Source: Ornithodoros turicata (taxonomy: Eukaryota > Arthropoda > Arachnida > Ixodida > Argasidae). From it: 64,000 nt of DNA. A program made the position numbers and the translations under genes. Every line of letters begins with the position of its first letter. Positions within the stretch are counted from its first letter, which is position 1. The stretch lies in assembly GCF_037126465.1 (NCBI RefSeq), contig NC_088201.1:230288258-230352257 (forward strand), written 5' to 3'. This document shows positions 45,393 to 56,951 of this stretch, one piece after another. The notes beneath the pieces were generated by a model. It was not told the origin of the DNA and ran no database searches. It saw only the letters and a program-made list of their open reading frames with translations.

Positions 45393-45920
45393 TAACCTTT
45401 TCAGTGACTTTCATCTTTCATCGTAGAAACAGCAAGTCCGCCTTGGCGTTCGTCATACCACCCGCGGGCGGGTGTAGGCTGTCTTCACTGACTCAAAATC
45501 TGCACGTGTCACCCCTGGCTCCCCGCCAATGAACAACCGAAATTCTCTCCCATCTATTCTGAGCAATGCAGATACAACGCTCGCTTTCCGCATGCAGTGA
45601 AACTCCTGTCGTGAAGACGCTGCATTAATGCATCGCATGCGACTTGATGTGGCTTTTACAGCTCAGTGGCCTTACCGCTTGCGAGAAGTTGACTCTCCCA
45701 CCTTCTACCACTCTGGTGCTCTTGCTCACTTACTTGCTCCTGGCCGAATCCAGCCCATGAACGCTCTGCGCTCAAAGCTCTTTTGACCTTTTTTTGACTT
45801 TCGATCCTTATTGTGAAGGGGCTCATTCCCCAACGTCGCCACCAGCAATGGGGTAGAGCATCACCCCTGGCGATGGCTCTCCCCATTCATCATCTTAAAC
45901 TAAAGTTGTTGCTGTTGCAA

Positions 45921-47730
45921 TCGACTGGCGCACCTCTTCCTCAGTCATGATATGACGTACTACTCAGTACGGACGGATTCACGTGACTACTGACACGCCT
46001 ACCAATCACATGCACCAGTGGCAGTGCGAGCCAATTGACAGAACGCGCCCTGCAACAAAAGTGTCGTTTATATTGGAATTATATTATATATTATTATATT
46101 GTTATATTTGAATTATATATCGAAAATGCTATGAGACCAGCATATATGTTGTTTTTGCAGTTTGTTTTGCAGTATAGATGTTGTTTGAGTTCTGCAGCAA
46201 GGAGGACATCCTCTGAAAGATAGTATGTGACTACCAGGCGGCTAGATACCTAAAATTGATGAATTATCTTTTTAATCACGGAATTGCGGGCAAAAGAGAG
46301 ATAGCAGATAGAGAGACTGCCCTCGTTGAATGCCACTCCACGCTTTAAAAATCCTGAAACACATATGTGTATTAAAATATCCATCCCGGATTTTCATCTG
46401 TTTTCATCTGCTACTGAGGCGAAACCGAAAAAGCGTGACCTAGGAGCGAATCAGCCTCGCCAACGGAGGGTTATCTGGGCCGAAAAGCTGCTTATCGGAC
46501 CAACTGAGCAGCACCTACTCAAAATCATTGCTTCATCTTCATCGCTCCCAAGCAAGAGGCCTTCTGATGTGAAACAAGTGCTGTAACCCCCCCCCCACCC
46601 ACTTCCGGTCCACGCGGTTACGGCTCACTTACATGTCAGAATTTGGGGATGGATATTCTAACGCACGTGCGTGTTTCGAGATTTCTTAAACGTGACATGG
46701 CTTGCAACAAGGATAGTCGCTCAATCCTAGTAGTTATACACCATCTTCCAGAGGATGTCCGCCGGGCTGCAGATCTCAGCTGAAACAAACAACATCTACC
46801 CTGCTCTCATAGTTTTGTCAGACAAATTTTGTAGGGGCTCAGGAATGAACATCATGTATACAGAGCGTTTCACGAAAAATGAGCCAAACTTGAATAAAAG
46901 TGGTTCATCGCACACCAAAAAGACCGACTGCATAGTGTTACTAGTGGTATGAGGATACTCAGACTATTTTTGTTTTGTAATTAATTAATCTTTTTAATTA
47001 TAAGAATTAGAGCCAAGGCGAAAGTTGTAGCGCGTGCTACAACGACACGAAAGCTTTGCAACTTTGTACCTCTAAAAGATTTTTTTTTTGTTCGGCTCCA
47101 AAGACTAACTTTCGGGTTTTCGGAAAAATGCCACGTGACCTGCTGCAGACCCAATCCTGAAATCACGTATAACAAGCGTTATTGTTCGTTTTTAAGTTTG
47201 ACCTAACCAGACACACTAGTCTCAAAGATGTTCACATTCAAGCAATACAATGAATGGTACTTGAGCAGCACACAAACAAAAGGGCTAGACAATGCAGGTC
47301 TGTATTGTGTAATCCATTATCTTCTGTATGTGTGCTTGTGTGGCGCTTAAGTTACATGTATTCTGTAACATCACTAGCTGCATGTCGTACAACACAATTA
47401 TGTGCTTTGCAAGCAAGGGACATTTCGTGTCCTTGCGTGTCCGTAGCAGGTTCCGCGTTGGTTTTGTGCAAACCCAAACGTTAGTCTGTGAAGCCAAAAA
47501 AAAAAGGATGCGTTAGGGAGGTACAAAGTTGCAATCACCGCGTTCCGTGTCATTGTATTGGACACTGCCACTTTCTCATTGACATTTTGGCTGCAGTGAT
47601 AGTTAAAAAAACTGAGCGATTAACCTCACTTAGTATATAAATCTTCGCGTGTAAATCGCGTGTAAATCCTTTAAAATTCAGACACCAATATTTACCAGCA
47701 CCGAAAAACGAACACAGACAGCAATGAAAT
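45921..47730. other. no recognisable gene
   Basis: Includes an AT microsatellite-like stretch (46,078-46,122), a C run (46,587-46,602), and a CAGAGCGTTTCACGAAAAATGAG block (46,860) that looks like a degraded transposon end without a visible partner. A frame of 86 codons at 46,327-46,586 has no recognisable motif. Confidence 0.4.
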
Positions 47731-47890
47731 TAACGATGAAAGATGGAAGTCACTGAAAAGGTTAGCCAGGTGTAGGACCCGAACCCACATCTTCTGGCAT
47801 AGCAGTAGCTTTCATCGTTAATTTCTTAGGCAATTTGAGGCTTTGTAAGTATTTATCCTTTTTATATTATTCCACCTCAGAACATCAATT
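47731..47890 (-). repeat. SINE fragment (Ile-tRNA-like family)
   Basis: On the minus strand it shows the same GATGTGGGTTCG, CTGGCTAACCTTTTCAGTGA and TTTCATCGTTAATTT blocks as the SINE at 44,855-45,424. An inverted partial second unit (TTAGGCAATTTGAGGCTTTG) lies on the right. It is more diverged than the 45-kb copy. Confidence 0.6.
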
Positions 47891-48015
47891 CTCTCATGCA
47901 CAGACAGCATTTCGTGTGTGCCCACGCTCATGCCGCCCTCTTATGAATATGATGCACAATCCAACCTTCCATGCCAAGCATATGCCACTTTATAATTATG
48001 TGTGCCACTTTACAG

Positions 48016-48230
48016 GTTATTACGCGTTGAGACGCAGCACGGACGGATCGTACTTCATTCAGTACCTCTGTAAGGTTCTGGCGACACACCACAGCACCAA
48101 AGACTTCCTGACTATGATGAGACTTGTCAAGCTTCATGTGTCTGACATAGAAGAATCCATTCATGGACACCAACGTGTGAAGCAGATGCCGTATGCAGCT
48201 TCTACACTTACCAAGAATATACTTTGGATG
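48016..48230 (+). CDS. caspase small-subunit (p10) exon, partial gene
   Basis: One exon with a TTTACAG acceptor (ending 48,015) and an ATG|GTAAGT donor (48,231), entering in phase 1 and leaving in phase 0 (71 full codons plus the shared glycine). It encodes the C-terminal part of a caspase, the cysteine protease of apoptosis: GYYALRRSTDGSYFIQYLCK (the (P)GYxSWR....GSWFIQ.LC signature), then FLTMMRLVKLHVSD and KQMPYAASTLTKNI (the KKQ.PC..S.LTKEL block). The Trp of the usual SWRN motif is Leu here. The p20 exons with the catalytic Cys and His are not in the window. The frame is intact, so it could be an exon of a real gene with long introns or an isolated duplicated exon; a start inside this ORF upstream is SINE-derived and not real. 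Confidence 0.7.
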
Positions 48231-48650
48231 GTAAGTAGTATAGGCAACATTATCTGCGAGCATCTCTCACATCACACCCAAAATAAAAAAATGCTCAAAT
48301 ACAATCTTGCTTTGTCTTGATGAGAGGGCGCTTCAGTTAGCCGTGCTAAGTTAAAGGCGAGGGCTTTATTCAGAGACCATTTCACGCTATTTTACATGGA
48401 TGGCTCCATAATAAAGAACGCCTAAGACGCCTAGTTCCTCTTCTTCTTACAAGGTGCTCAAGGTCAAGGAAACGATACAATCCAGATCATTGTATCAGCT
48501 TGCTTGCGTTTTGATGCTCTGCTCAATGATGCACTGTTTGCAGCACAAGTACGTTACTTACCAGTCAGCATTTGCTTTTTACATGTTTACATACCTGTCA
48601 GAATATTTCAAATACAGAAAGACAAAACAGACTGCTTGCTGAGGTAAGGA
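48231..48650. other. no clear gene
   Basis: Downstream flank of the caspase exon. A pyrimidine tract (CCTCTTCTTCTTACAAG, ending about 48,452) precedes a 62-codon frame (48,454-48,642), which could be a terminal exon, but it has no caspase-like sequence and I do not call it. Confidence 0.4.
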
Positions 48651-48654
48651 GATT

Positions 48655-49440
48655 TTGCAGAGAAACAGTTGAGGCGAGATGAGGGGAATCCCTAAAAATG
48701 ATGGAGGTGAAATGAGATGAATTTCTAGAAAAGAGATTGAGGTGAGGTGAGGTGAATTTTAGAAAAAGGATTGAGCTGAGGTAAGGAAGGTTTCAGGAAC
48801 AAAGACAATTGTGGTGAGAAGTTGTTGCAAAATATAGGGGTCAGATAAGGTAAGGAGAATTATCAGGAAAGGTTTGAAGTTACAGAAAATGGATGATGTG
48901 AGGTGAGGGGCGTTCACAGAAAAGATTCACGTGGGGTGAGAGAATTACCTGACAAAAAATGATGGTTTTATTTTATTTTTTTACTTTCGTGTTAGCGTCG
49001 CGAAGCAACTTTGGCTATGAGCGGCGTACAGATTAGGACAGATGGAGAGAGGACAGCAGGAAGGAGTGGGGAGACAGAGGGGTTAGTATGCGTCCTGGGC
49101 CGACTTCAGGGGGAACTCTGCCGACGTTCGTCCGGAAAGTCTTCGGAAAACCCCGGGAAAACCTCAGACAGTACAGCCGGTGGTAGGATTCGAACCAATC
49201 AGCACGACACCAACGAGCGAAACGCCTTAACTCACTCGGCCATGCCGCTGGTAAAAGATTAAGGTGAAGTGAGGGGAACCTGCAGAAGAAGGATTGAGGT
49301 TAGACAAGGTGAGGGGAATTAGCAGAAAAAAAACGTGAAGTGAAGGGAATTCCCAGAAAACAATATTGAGGTTAGGTGGGGTGAGGAGAATTACTAAAAC
49401 AGATTGAGATGAGGTGAGGAAAATTCCTAGAGAAAAGATA
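48655..49440 (-). repeat. G/A-rich minisatellite interrupted by a SINE
   Basis: Degenerate units rich in GAGGTGAGGGGAATT and AGAAAAGATTGAGG, the complement of the TC-rich array of the left arm. A complete SINE (49,005-49,255) splits it. It may be the part of the inverted arm whose left counterpart falls in the gap, or an independent expansion. Confidence 0.6.
49005..49255 (-). mobile_element. tRNA(Ser)-like SINE, near complete
   Basis: On the minus strand the element starts with a tRNA-like head: GGCATGGCCGAGTGAGTTAA (box A-like), then GGCGT, and GGTTCGAATCCTACC (box B). A body follows with CCGGGGTTTTCCGAAGAC and CGGCCCAGGACGCATACTAA. The head resembles Ser-type tRNAs by its GCCGAGTGG-like box A. 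Fragments of the same repeat are at 1-29, 24,870-24,978 and 50,712-50,826. Tick genomes are known to carry abundant tRNA-derived SINEs; assignment to a named family needs a library search. Confidence 0.65.
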
Positions 49441-49491
49441 GAAGATCAGCTATTCATTCAGCGATCTCAGTGGGTGTACTATGCTACAAAC

Positions 49492-49988
49492 CAGTGATGG
49501 CCACTAACTACTACAGTACTTTGACACTACACGACACTTCTACAGTACAGTACACTAACTACTACTTCTACAGTAGTTGAACTACAACTACTAGCTACCT
49601 CGTGACGGAGTAGTTTAACTAGTAGTTCAACCGCTTTTCAGGGGTGGTAGTTAAAACTACTTCTTTAACTACTGGTATAACTACTTAACGTAGCCCATCA
49701 ACACCAATCCTATTCTATAGTACACATGCACGGCACAATGGCTCTGCACGTCCGTTCTTATCAAACAAGTAGCCCAAGGTAAAAGTCGGGAGCACAATCG
49801 TGCCGTAAAGCTGCGGCAGCAGTTGGCGCCTGCAGTAACCCAACTACTGTAGTTAACTGCTCGAAATAGTAGCTTAACTAGTAATTGCACACTACATTTC
49901 TGCAAGTAGTTGATAACTACTTTTTAACTACAATCAGGTAGTTTATCTAGTAGTTTAACTACACGAAGCTAACTACTGGTCATCACTG
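49492..49988. mobile_element. hAT-like TAGTTA-rich element, perfect 8-bp target duplication
   Basis: The ends are CAGTGATGGCCACTAACTAC and its near inverse (TAACTACTGGTCATCACTG). CTACAAAC occurs at 49,484-49,491 and 49,989-49,996, an exact 8-bp duplication typical of hAT transposons. The interior is dense in AGTAGTT/AACTACT motifs and has no transposase. It is the intact counterpart of the element cut by the gap at 25,648-26,078. Confidence 0.85.
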
Positions 49989-50339
49989 CTACAAACACCC
50001 CATAGAAATCTTCTCGTACAGTGCTTCTTGAGAAGCTCCATAGAGGAGCTTCCATGGACGCTCTGTACAGAGCTTCCTTCCTGAGTATCATTCCGAATAA
50101 TCCTAGACTTGAAGCCACAATGTTCGGCAAAGAATCACAGTCGATGACTCAACCAAAAGGAGGAAGTTATGTTGTGAATTTTTATTTTTACAACATCAGT
50201 TTGCCCCCCCCCCTTTCCTATGGCGCACTCTTGCTGGAACAAAGCTGCTGACAAAAAAATTGACCGAAGACATCCTGCCCGCATTTAGAAGTTCCGAAGT
50301 TAAACATAACGAGAAGTCACTCCACTCAAAATCAGAGGT

Positions 50340-51090
50340 TGGTATCCTCACAAAGGAATTTCAGGTTAGGCTAGGATTGAGGCTAGGTGAGGATTTGTTT
50401 TAAATGTTGAGCTGAAGTGAGGGGAACCCACAGAAACAGCGTTGAGGGTAGGTGGGGTGGGGAGAATTTGCAGAAAAAAAAGATGCGTAGTAAAGGGAAT
50501 GTACAGGAAGCCATATTGAGGTTCGGTGAGGTGAAGGGAATTACTAAAAAAGACTGGGATGAGGTGAGGAAATTCTTCGAAGATTGAAGTTCAGTTATTT
50601 GAGAATTCTCAGAAAAACATTGAGGACATGTGATGAGAATTCTTGGAAAACATTTGAGGAGCTGAGGGGAAGTCCCAGAAATATGTTCAATTTATGTATA
50701 TTTAAGAAAAAAGTCGGCCCAGAATGCATACTAACCCCTATTCAGCACCCGTCCCTGCTGTCGTCTCTCCATTCGTCCAGGCTTTTACAGCGCTCATAGC
50801 CACAGTTGATTCGCAGGGTTAGCACTAAAAAAACTAGGAAAATACCGAGAAAAAAAAAGAGGACCAGGTGAGGTTTCCACAAAAAAAATTACATTTCCGA
50901 AAAGAAAAAAAGACTGAGGTAATGTGATGGGAATTCCTAGAAAAAGATTGATGTGAGGTGAGGAAAATTTCGAGAAATGGGTTGAGTTGAGCTGAGAAGA
51001 ATTCCTCAAGAAAGATTGGGATATGGAGAGGGAATTTTAGGAAAGGTCTGGGGTGAGGAAATTTCCCAGAGGAAAGATCTAGCTGAGGAG
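50340..51090 (-). repeat. G/A-rich minisatellite with SINE piece (right arm)
   Basis: Mirror of the TC-rich array at 24,530-25,330: units with GAGGTGAGGGGAATTCC and AAAAGATTGAGG blocks. The SINE fragment lies at about 50,712-50,826 on the minus strand. Confidence 0.6.
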
Positions 51091-51839
51091 AAGCCTTTGG
51101 CGACTTTGAGAATATAAACGTGACTGCAGAGGAACGCTTCTGTGTTTGAGAGGTTCTGAACCTGTGGCCTCACTCCAGGAACTAGCCATATACCTATGAG
51201 GCATTGAAAGTCGTGAAGTTATAAATTAATACAAGTAAGGATAACGCACAAATCTCTTGGCCCTCAAAGTTTTCGGGTTTCCCTTCTAGATTTCCTTTTC
51301 AGCATTACCATAAGGCTCAAAATAACAGGCAAGTATGGGGCCAACTCTGCTTGCACTAGATGCGGCGTCACTTTCGCTGGTGGCACAGACGTGGCCCTAA
51401 CTTCCTCAAGTTGCCAAACTGTAGGGATTGTACCGGACCTGTAACTACGTTCGTTCGCCAGGCCCTCCTCTGTGTCAAATTCGCTGTAGAAATATATAGA
51501 TAGAGAGAGAGAGAGAAAAGAAAAATGGACAGAAATTAAACAGCTGCGGGGACTCTTCTAGATTTAAACAGGCTATAGCGCAGCGAGTTCTAAACTGAGA
51601 CAACACCATTACGAAACGTTCCAATATTTAACGATAGCGACACACGAAACAACGCAATGCTGGAACGGCGCGAAAGAACAAGTGAGCGACTGCATCGAGT
51701 AACCGATTTTTAGTTGTCAGCTTACGTTCCTCAACCTTTGAGAGACTAGCTTATTTCAAGCGAGTGGTTTCAAAAGGACGTGAGACGTGACCAATGTGAA
51801 TTTCGTTTGGACAATAGAGTTTCGCCACTGCCTTAGGGC

Positions 51840-52070
51840 TATTTTAGGCATTTTTCTATGTTTAAACGGAGTTTTAAGCTTCTACGCCAAAAAAGGCGCA
51901 AACCCCGGAATAGGCATTTGTACGCATGCACTATCAAATAAATACAGGAGGTTCCTCAGCACCCACATCGTTTCTGCCACTTGGTACTTTTTAGCAACTG
52001 TCCAGGGTAAAGGGCCTTGTGACAGCATCGGAGGAATGGTGAAATGCCTAGCAGGAAAAAGGGCAATGCT
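51840..52070 (+). pseudogene. unassigned repetitive coding fragment (right arm)
   Basis: Mirror of 23,450-23,720. The plus-strand frame carries NKYRRFLSTHIVSATWYFLA and GKGPCDSIGGMVKCLAG. Compared with the left copy the GKGxCD motif keeps Pro here (Leu on the left). Family not identified. Confidence 0.4.
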
Positions 52071-52886
52071 TCAACACTCCTTCACGGAGGAGGATCTCCG
52101 GGTGGGCCAATCAGGGTCTCAAAGGTTCGAAACTAGTTTCGGTTTAGCAACAGTTTATAAGTGAGATGAGAGATTTCCTTGAAGAGCGATACCAAAGCAC
52201 GTGAGCATATAGTGACTTTTGCGCCCGCTGTCTGCGCTGGCCCCAAACGTCAGAAATTGCTTTTTCCGCAATAAAAAGTAAACAGTTTTCAAACTTGCTC
52301 CTTGTGTTCCTTGAGCATGATACTCTTTTTGCACTTCACCATTTTCTAAATTTTTGGTGAAAGCTGCATTTTCGCCAGAGTCGACTCTTTCGCACATTGC
52401 TTCGCCTCTCAATGGGAAAATTTAGTTTTGATGTACCCACTCGTATCTCAGCGTTTAAAATAGTTTTATAATTTTACTTCGAGCGATGTAGGCTTCTCGA
52501 AAAAAATTTGCCGTCGCCTTTAAGGTGCATACGGCGGATAGCTCAAATATTTGCGACCCTAGGATAGGTAGACGAAGGAAACAAAAATAACAGTAACAGC
52601 AGCTCAAATAATGGATTACGATTCAGCTAGGTGTCTGGTTCCTGAAGTCTTGCAGACCTTCATTGCAAATCTTAAAGTCTGCAGTGCGCACAGAAATAAG
52701 ATACCATTAAAAATGTAGGAAAGATGTTATTGAGTTAACATGTCATTATAGCCTTCACTTAATAGATTCCTGCCTAAGCAACGCGCTCTAATAAGGTGGT
52801 TACATGGACGAACCTGGGGAACATGTGTGAACAGGTATTTACTGTTATCATTTACATGTAATCCTCCAAGCCACAACTGCTACCAG

Positions 52887-53452
52887 TCCTGGTGCGTACA
52901 GAACAGGATGGCTACAAATTGAAGCTCGAAGTATTTGAAGATCTTATGTGGAAGGGTGTTGAGAACCTACCTGCTGTCATCCTATCGGTGGCCGGCATGC
53001 TCGAAAGTGGAAAATCTTTCCTTCTTAACAATCTCGTAAGGTATGTTAGCCTTTCCTTTTCCACGAGTGAGTAGGTGGTAGACAGGAAGACTGCGCATTC
53101 TCTACACAGATATCTGGAATTGATGGAGACTGATGCAACCTCAGAGGACTGGATGGATGATCCCAAAGAGCCACTTAGAGGGTGTGCTTGGAAATACGGA
53201 CCGATAGAGAACACCTATGGGATACTCATCTGGCACAAAATCTTCAGGATCAGGACGTTGTCCGGCCCCGTGGCAGTTGTCTTGATGGATGCCGAATGCA
53301 TATCACTTGATCGATTCAACTCTGAGGCCGAACTATTTCTGTTTCGGCTCAGCCAGATCCCCAACTCAACATTGATCTTCAGCCAGATCCCCAACTCAAC
53401 ATTGATCTTCAACGTCACAGAAACTCCAAGGGATAATTATTATTCGAAACTG
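52887..53452 (+). pseudogene. atlastin/GBP-like GTPase fragment (right arm)
   Basis: Exon A 52,887-53,040 follows a CTGCTACCAG acceptor and carries YKLKLEVFEDLMWKGVENLP and the P-loop VAGMLESGKSFLL. The intron 53,041-53,109 (69 bp, GTATGT...CTACACAG) separates it from exon B 53,110-53,452. Exon B has EPLRGCAWKYGPIENTYGIL and VAVVLMDAEC. The usual DxxG glycine is Cys here, while the left copy keeps it. A 30-bp segment encoding SQIPNSTLIF is repeated in tandem (53,348-53,408). The open frame continues to 53,662, past a GTGAGA donor. It lacks the rest of the GTPase domain and any membrane segment, so it is a non-functional fragment of a host-type gene. Confidence 0.65.
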
Positions 53453-54813
53453 GTGAGATTATTCGCACAGTCCTACTTGCCAAACGAGCCGATGTCCCAT
53501 GTAGCCGATGATACCAAGGCCGCCAAGCACGACGCGCCGGCGCGGGTACACGTTTTCCGCAGGGTATCACATGCTGCCTCGTCGGGATTGCAAAGGAGTT
53601 CGTGTCGTTTCAAATGTTATGAATCATACGCCAAAAGTACAGGAGTCGTGACTTGGCCGTGACAAGTTATTGGTCCCGCTTTTAGGTACGTTTTGAAAAT
53701 TTTCTAACAGATAAGACCCACTCGTAGATAAGCGGCGGGCAGACGACTGATTTGTGCGACAAAGGAGACCATAGAGAAAGCCATAAATCATGTGGTCCAT
53801 ACTGCAGGGGTCGGCATGGTTTAGAGCAAAGGAGGTCAGTTGTAGTGTTCTACCAAGATCGGATTGTGCCGTGGCTGCCGGTTTTTCATGGATCCACAGC
53901 CAGTGGCCCTGCAGTAGGTATGAATCACTGTCACCACTTTAGTTAAAGCTACTTGAGCGAAGGCACCGGGAAGATCAATCTACTCTAATGTGGGCGCGCC
54001 CCTGTTACGCACTGTTCGTGCATCAGGAGGTCGGTGCTGTTCCAGAGGCACTGTCGCCACCTTCGCTAAAGCCGGCGTATGAGAAAAATACCGGGAGAAA
54101 ATAGTCATCAGATAGGCCACACCGGTGTTAGGTCATCAGATTAGGTCATCAGATAGGCCGCACCCGCAGAACGCCTGTGAGTAAAAAAAATGCACATAAG
54201 TCGCGGCTAGTACGAATAGTGAAAGTAGTGAAATTACGGTACTTCTCAAGACATTTTACTGGAACAGTGTTCTTGAAATTATTATTTCTTGCAGAATAAG
54301 CGCGCATGAGCCTGCAGGCCGTGGAGTCCGCATTTGTCACGAGATGGAAACGCGATCTCATCGAAGTTGGATGGCGTTAATTTGTACGCAAGAAACGCGA
54401 ACTGGACGAGACATCGCGAGGGGAGGCCGTTTTCGGCACCGATTCCGGGTACAGATAGGGTCAGGAGGGAGAGAAGAGAGCGGCGAGTGAAACGCTGCTA
54501 TCCTTCTCTCCCAGGACATATCGCCTCACCTCGTGAGCTTGCTGTATGCGGCGGCTGCTATGCGCCGGCCCACGAGTGCTGTCAGGAATGATTCCTGTCA
54601 CCATTAGTACAACGTATGCAGAAACCTCCAGAAACGAATACACAAAACAAAATTGCCTTTTGTGTGCAACATGGTAATCGAGAATTTAGCGTACACGCTG
54701 GATGTGCATGGCTGTCATAATCATAAACAATGACAAAGAGAGCGGGCAACACCGCTATTACTGGGAGGAGTGGCAGTTCACTTCATATGGATGCCCGAGG
54801 AAGCAAATTGCAT

Positions 54814-55034
54814 TATACAGGGAGCTTGCTCTAACGTGTCCAGAAATTGTGTTTGAAGCGGGCGATAAAATAAATGCAAGTGGTACTTTTCTGCTATTTG
54901 AGTAAGAAACAGACGCTGCTACAATATAGTAGCACCTGTTTCTTAGACAAGTAGCTGAAAAGTAGCGCTCCTTTCTCTTTTATCGCTGGCTTTAAATAAA
55001 ATTTCTGGACACGTTAGAGCAAACACCCACTATA
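54814..55034. repeat. palindromic MITE (right arm copy)
   Basis: Mirror copy of the element at 20,505-20,725: TATACAGGGAGCTTGCTCTA at one end, and GTTAGAGCAAACACCCACTA followed by TA at the other, with CTACAATATAGTAG at the centre. Confidence 0.7.
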
Positions 55035-56563
55035 TGGAACCGAAAATGTAACGAAGTTGATAACCATCCCTAACCTATACATCCCTTCAATTAAGTAGTA
55101 TATACAACTGTTCTTATCACATTCACATTTTATACGTACTAAAACATAGTTTCCAGCACAGTAAGGTATTTAATACACGTATAAATGGAAAAGCAGCAAA
55201 AGACGTTGGAGAGTAGTAGAATTAATGGTACGCAGCAGTGCTTTATCCAGAATACCGAGCATGGGGGATGTTGCACGAAATTATGTGGGGGGGGGGGAGG
55301 GGTTTATAATTGAACCTCTGTATGAAAGAAGGGGATAAGCCGAAAAATCCCAAACTGAGAAAAGGCCCTGATCTGATTGTGCGTCTCATTTACACACATG
55401 CATTTCCCATTTCTTACCCTCCTGTAGCGGGCCAATAAATTGCCCCAATAGGCTCCGAAATTTTCTTTTCCCGGGACATACTGGTATGTAGATGTTATTG
55501 CAGCAAAAATAGCAAAAAGGGGATAAATTGACTTATGCCCTTATTGCATACAGATGTCCAATTGTTGTCATGGTTCCCACAAAATTTGGGCAAAAAAATT
55601 CAAGGGCCTATTTCAAGGTCCTTTTAAGGCACAGATGTAGTTCTGCCCTGCAAAGCTGGAGGAAAAGATAGGGAACGTCTCGATACAGTTGGGGAGTGCA
55701 GAAGGGTCTGGATCAGTCACTGCAGCAGAATACACAACATTACTGAAAGCCAGTTCCTGACAGCGTTCATTATGAAATTTGAAATTGCATCGAATTACTT
55801 AATCAGGGACATGGTGGGTCGGTCTCATTTTGGTTGCCTTTGATCCAGTACGGCCCCGTGATGTCCAGTGCTCTCGTCTCCGCGCCTATCTTTTTAGTAA
55901 GTTTGTTCAAAAACATGTAGGCCCAGTTTTCGTATTTTGTTTCCTTTGATTGGAGCAGCCCTTTTTGGGAGAACCTCTTACAGTCAGACCATTAGATTTG
56001 GACATGTCATCCTGCGGTTCTGCTTGACATTCTGCGAGCCGATTCAGTACATTTTTCATCGTGTTAATATCATGGCAGTAATAAACAGAACTTTTGCTCT
56101 AGTGCATGTATGACGCTGTTTCTGACTCGTCTTTCTTCTCTTCGCTGGACCTTCTGTAGGTCTTGCAGTGGTGCTGAGTTTTCACTCGTAGTCGGAGCAC
56201 ATGTAATATCATCATGATGTAAAATATCCACTTTTATGTCACTACGTGTGTCAATATTCCGATCTAACGTTATAGCTCGACACTTCCAGTATTTCTCCGG
56301 TAGATGTTCAGATCCCCATGAGTCAAACAATACAAATATGACACAAACATGCTTGCAAGGAAGCTGCGTGGTAATGGAATCCTTGCAGGTGCAGGAAGGT
56401 GCATTGAAGTTCACTGTATGGTGGAGCCCATCTTGAGACAATGACCTCACCTTAAATATCCCTTGGCCATCGTCATTATCACCCAGAATGTGCTCACTCA
56501 TAAAGTCACCAGCAGCAGTTATGCGTGTCATGATATGTTTTACGACCTTTGGTGGCCTGTTGT

Positions 56564-56951
56564 CAGGGCCGGCGATAGGGGTAGGCGAGTAAGGCGACCG
56601 CCTTAGGCCCCGCGCACGAAGCACTGAACGACAAGCGATTACTTGTGAAAAAAAATATCGAGTATCCACTTAGTCGCGATATTCGGCTAAAACAGAAATG
56701 AGACAAGAGTGTGTTATGTGCAATTTGGTCATGTGACCAAAAAAGTCCCACTTCTAAGAAAAATCCGCCAACCCTGCAAGCTATACCGATGATTTCGTAC
56801 CCTTTTCTCACGCTGCCCTATTTCCCGTACTGCTAAAATCTCCCACTGCGAAAATATTATAATTTCTTCTATTTTTCATTACTGCTGGTGTGAAACAGGC
56901 CCCGCGATGTGCCTTTGCCTCAGGCCCCACACACCCCTAGCACCGGCCCTG
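56564..56951. mobile_element. hAT-like MITE (right arm copy)
   Basis: Mirror of 18,592-18,978, with CAGGGCCGGCGATAGGGGTA at one end and the inverse of CAGGGCCGGTGCTAGGGGTG at the other. Confidence 0.7.

Larger units (their letters stand above)
44855..45424. mobile_element. tRNA-derived SINE composite with 12-bp target duplication
   Basis: AGAAACAGCAAG occurs at 44,843-44,854 and again at 45,425-45,436, and the LINE RNase H frame is restored if one copy and the 570 bp between are ignored. Inside are a full tRNA-like head (45,321-45,392) followed by a CTTTCATCTTTCATCG tail, and to the left an inverted pair of partial heads. The perfect duplication shows target-primed insertion and dates it after the LINE. 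Confidence 0.8.
43180..45920 (+). pseudogene. broken R1/I-like LINE: RT end, RNase H, 3' end
   Basis: Several frames together read as a non-LTR retrotransposon. RT part: LQLALNNVRTYLTFLGMDLS (about 43,210-43,275), then FPVWVGGKELEPVYFH (43,330), YSLPILHG (43,515) and the post-RT segment LHCFGVPRLAEIRRVFADAG with LRERET (43,620-43,720). After an inserted element, an RNase H-like start follows (STAAYVDCAYRNS, 44,815; SALAFVIPP, 45,436), split by a SINE. The 3' end near 45,830-45,920 (GATGGCTCTCCCCATTCATC, then a GTTGTTGCTGTTG tail) looks like the end of such elements. A CAACATCAA-type microsatellite (43,535-43,590) interrupts the frame. Several frameshifts and stops make it dead. It begins directly at the satellite boundary. 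Confidence 0.65.

Noticed and set aside
46327..46586. 86-codon ORF with a basic C-terminal half
   Set aside because: Compositionally plausible but without recognisable motif, splice context or conservation visible in the window.
47835..48015. Caspase coding region starting at 47,835
   Set aside because: The upstream part of this frame is SINE-derived sequence; the caspase homology begins right after the splice acceptor at 48,015.
48454..48642. Terminal caspase exon
   Set aside because: A pyrimidine tract precedes it, but the translation shows no caspase or other family resemblance.
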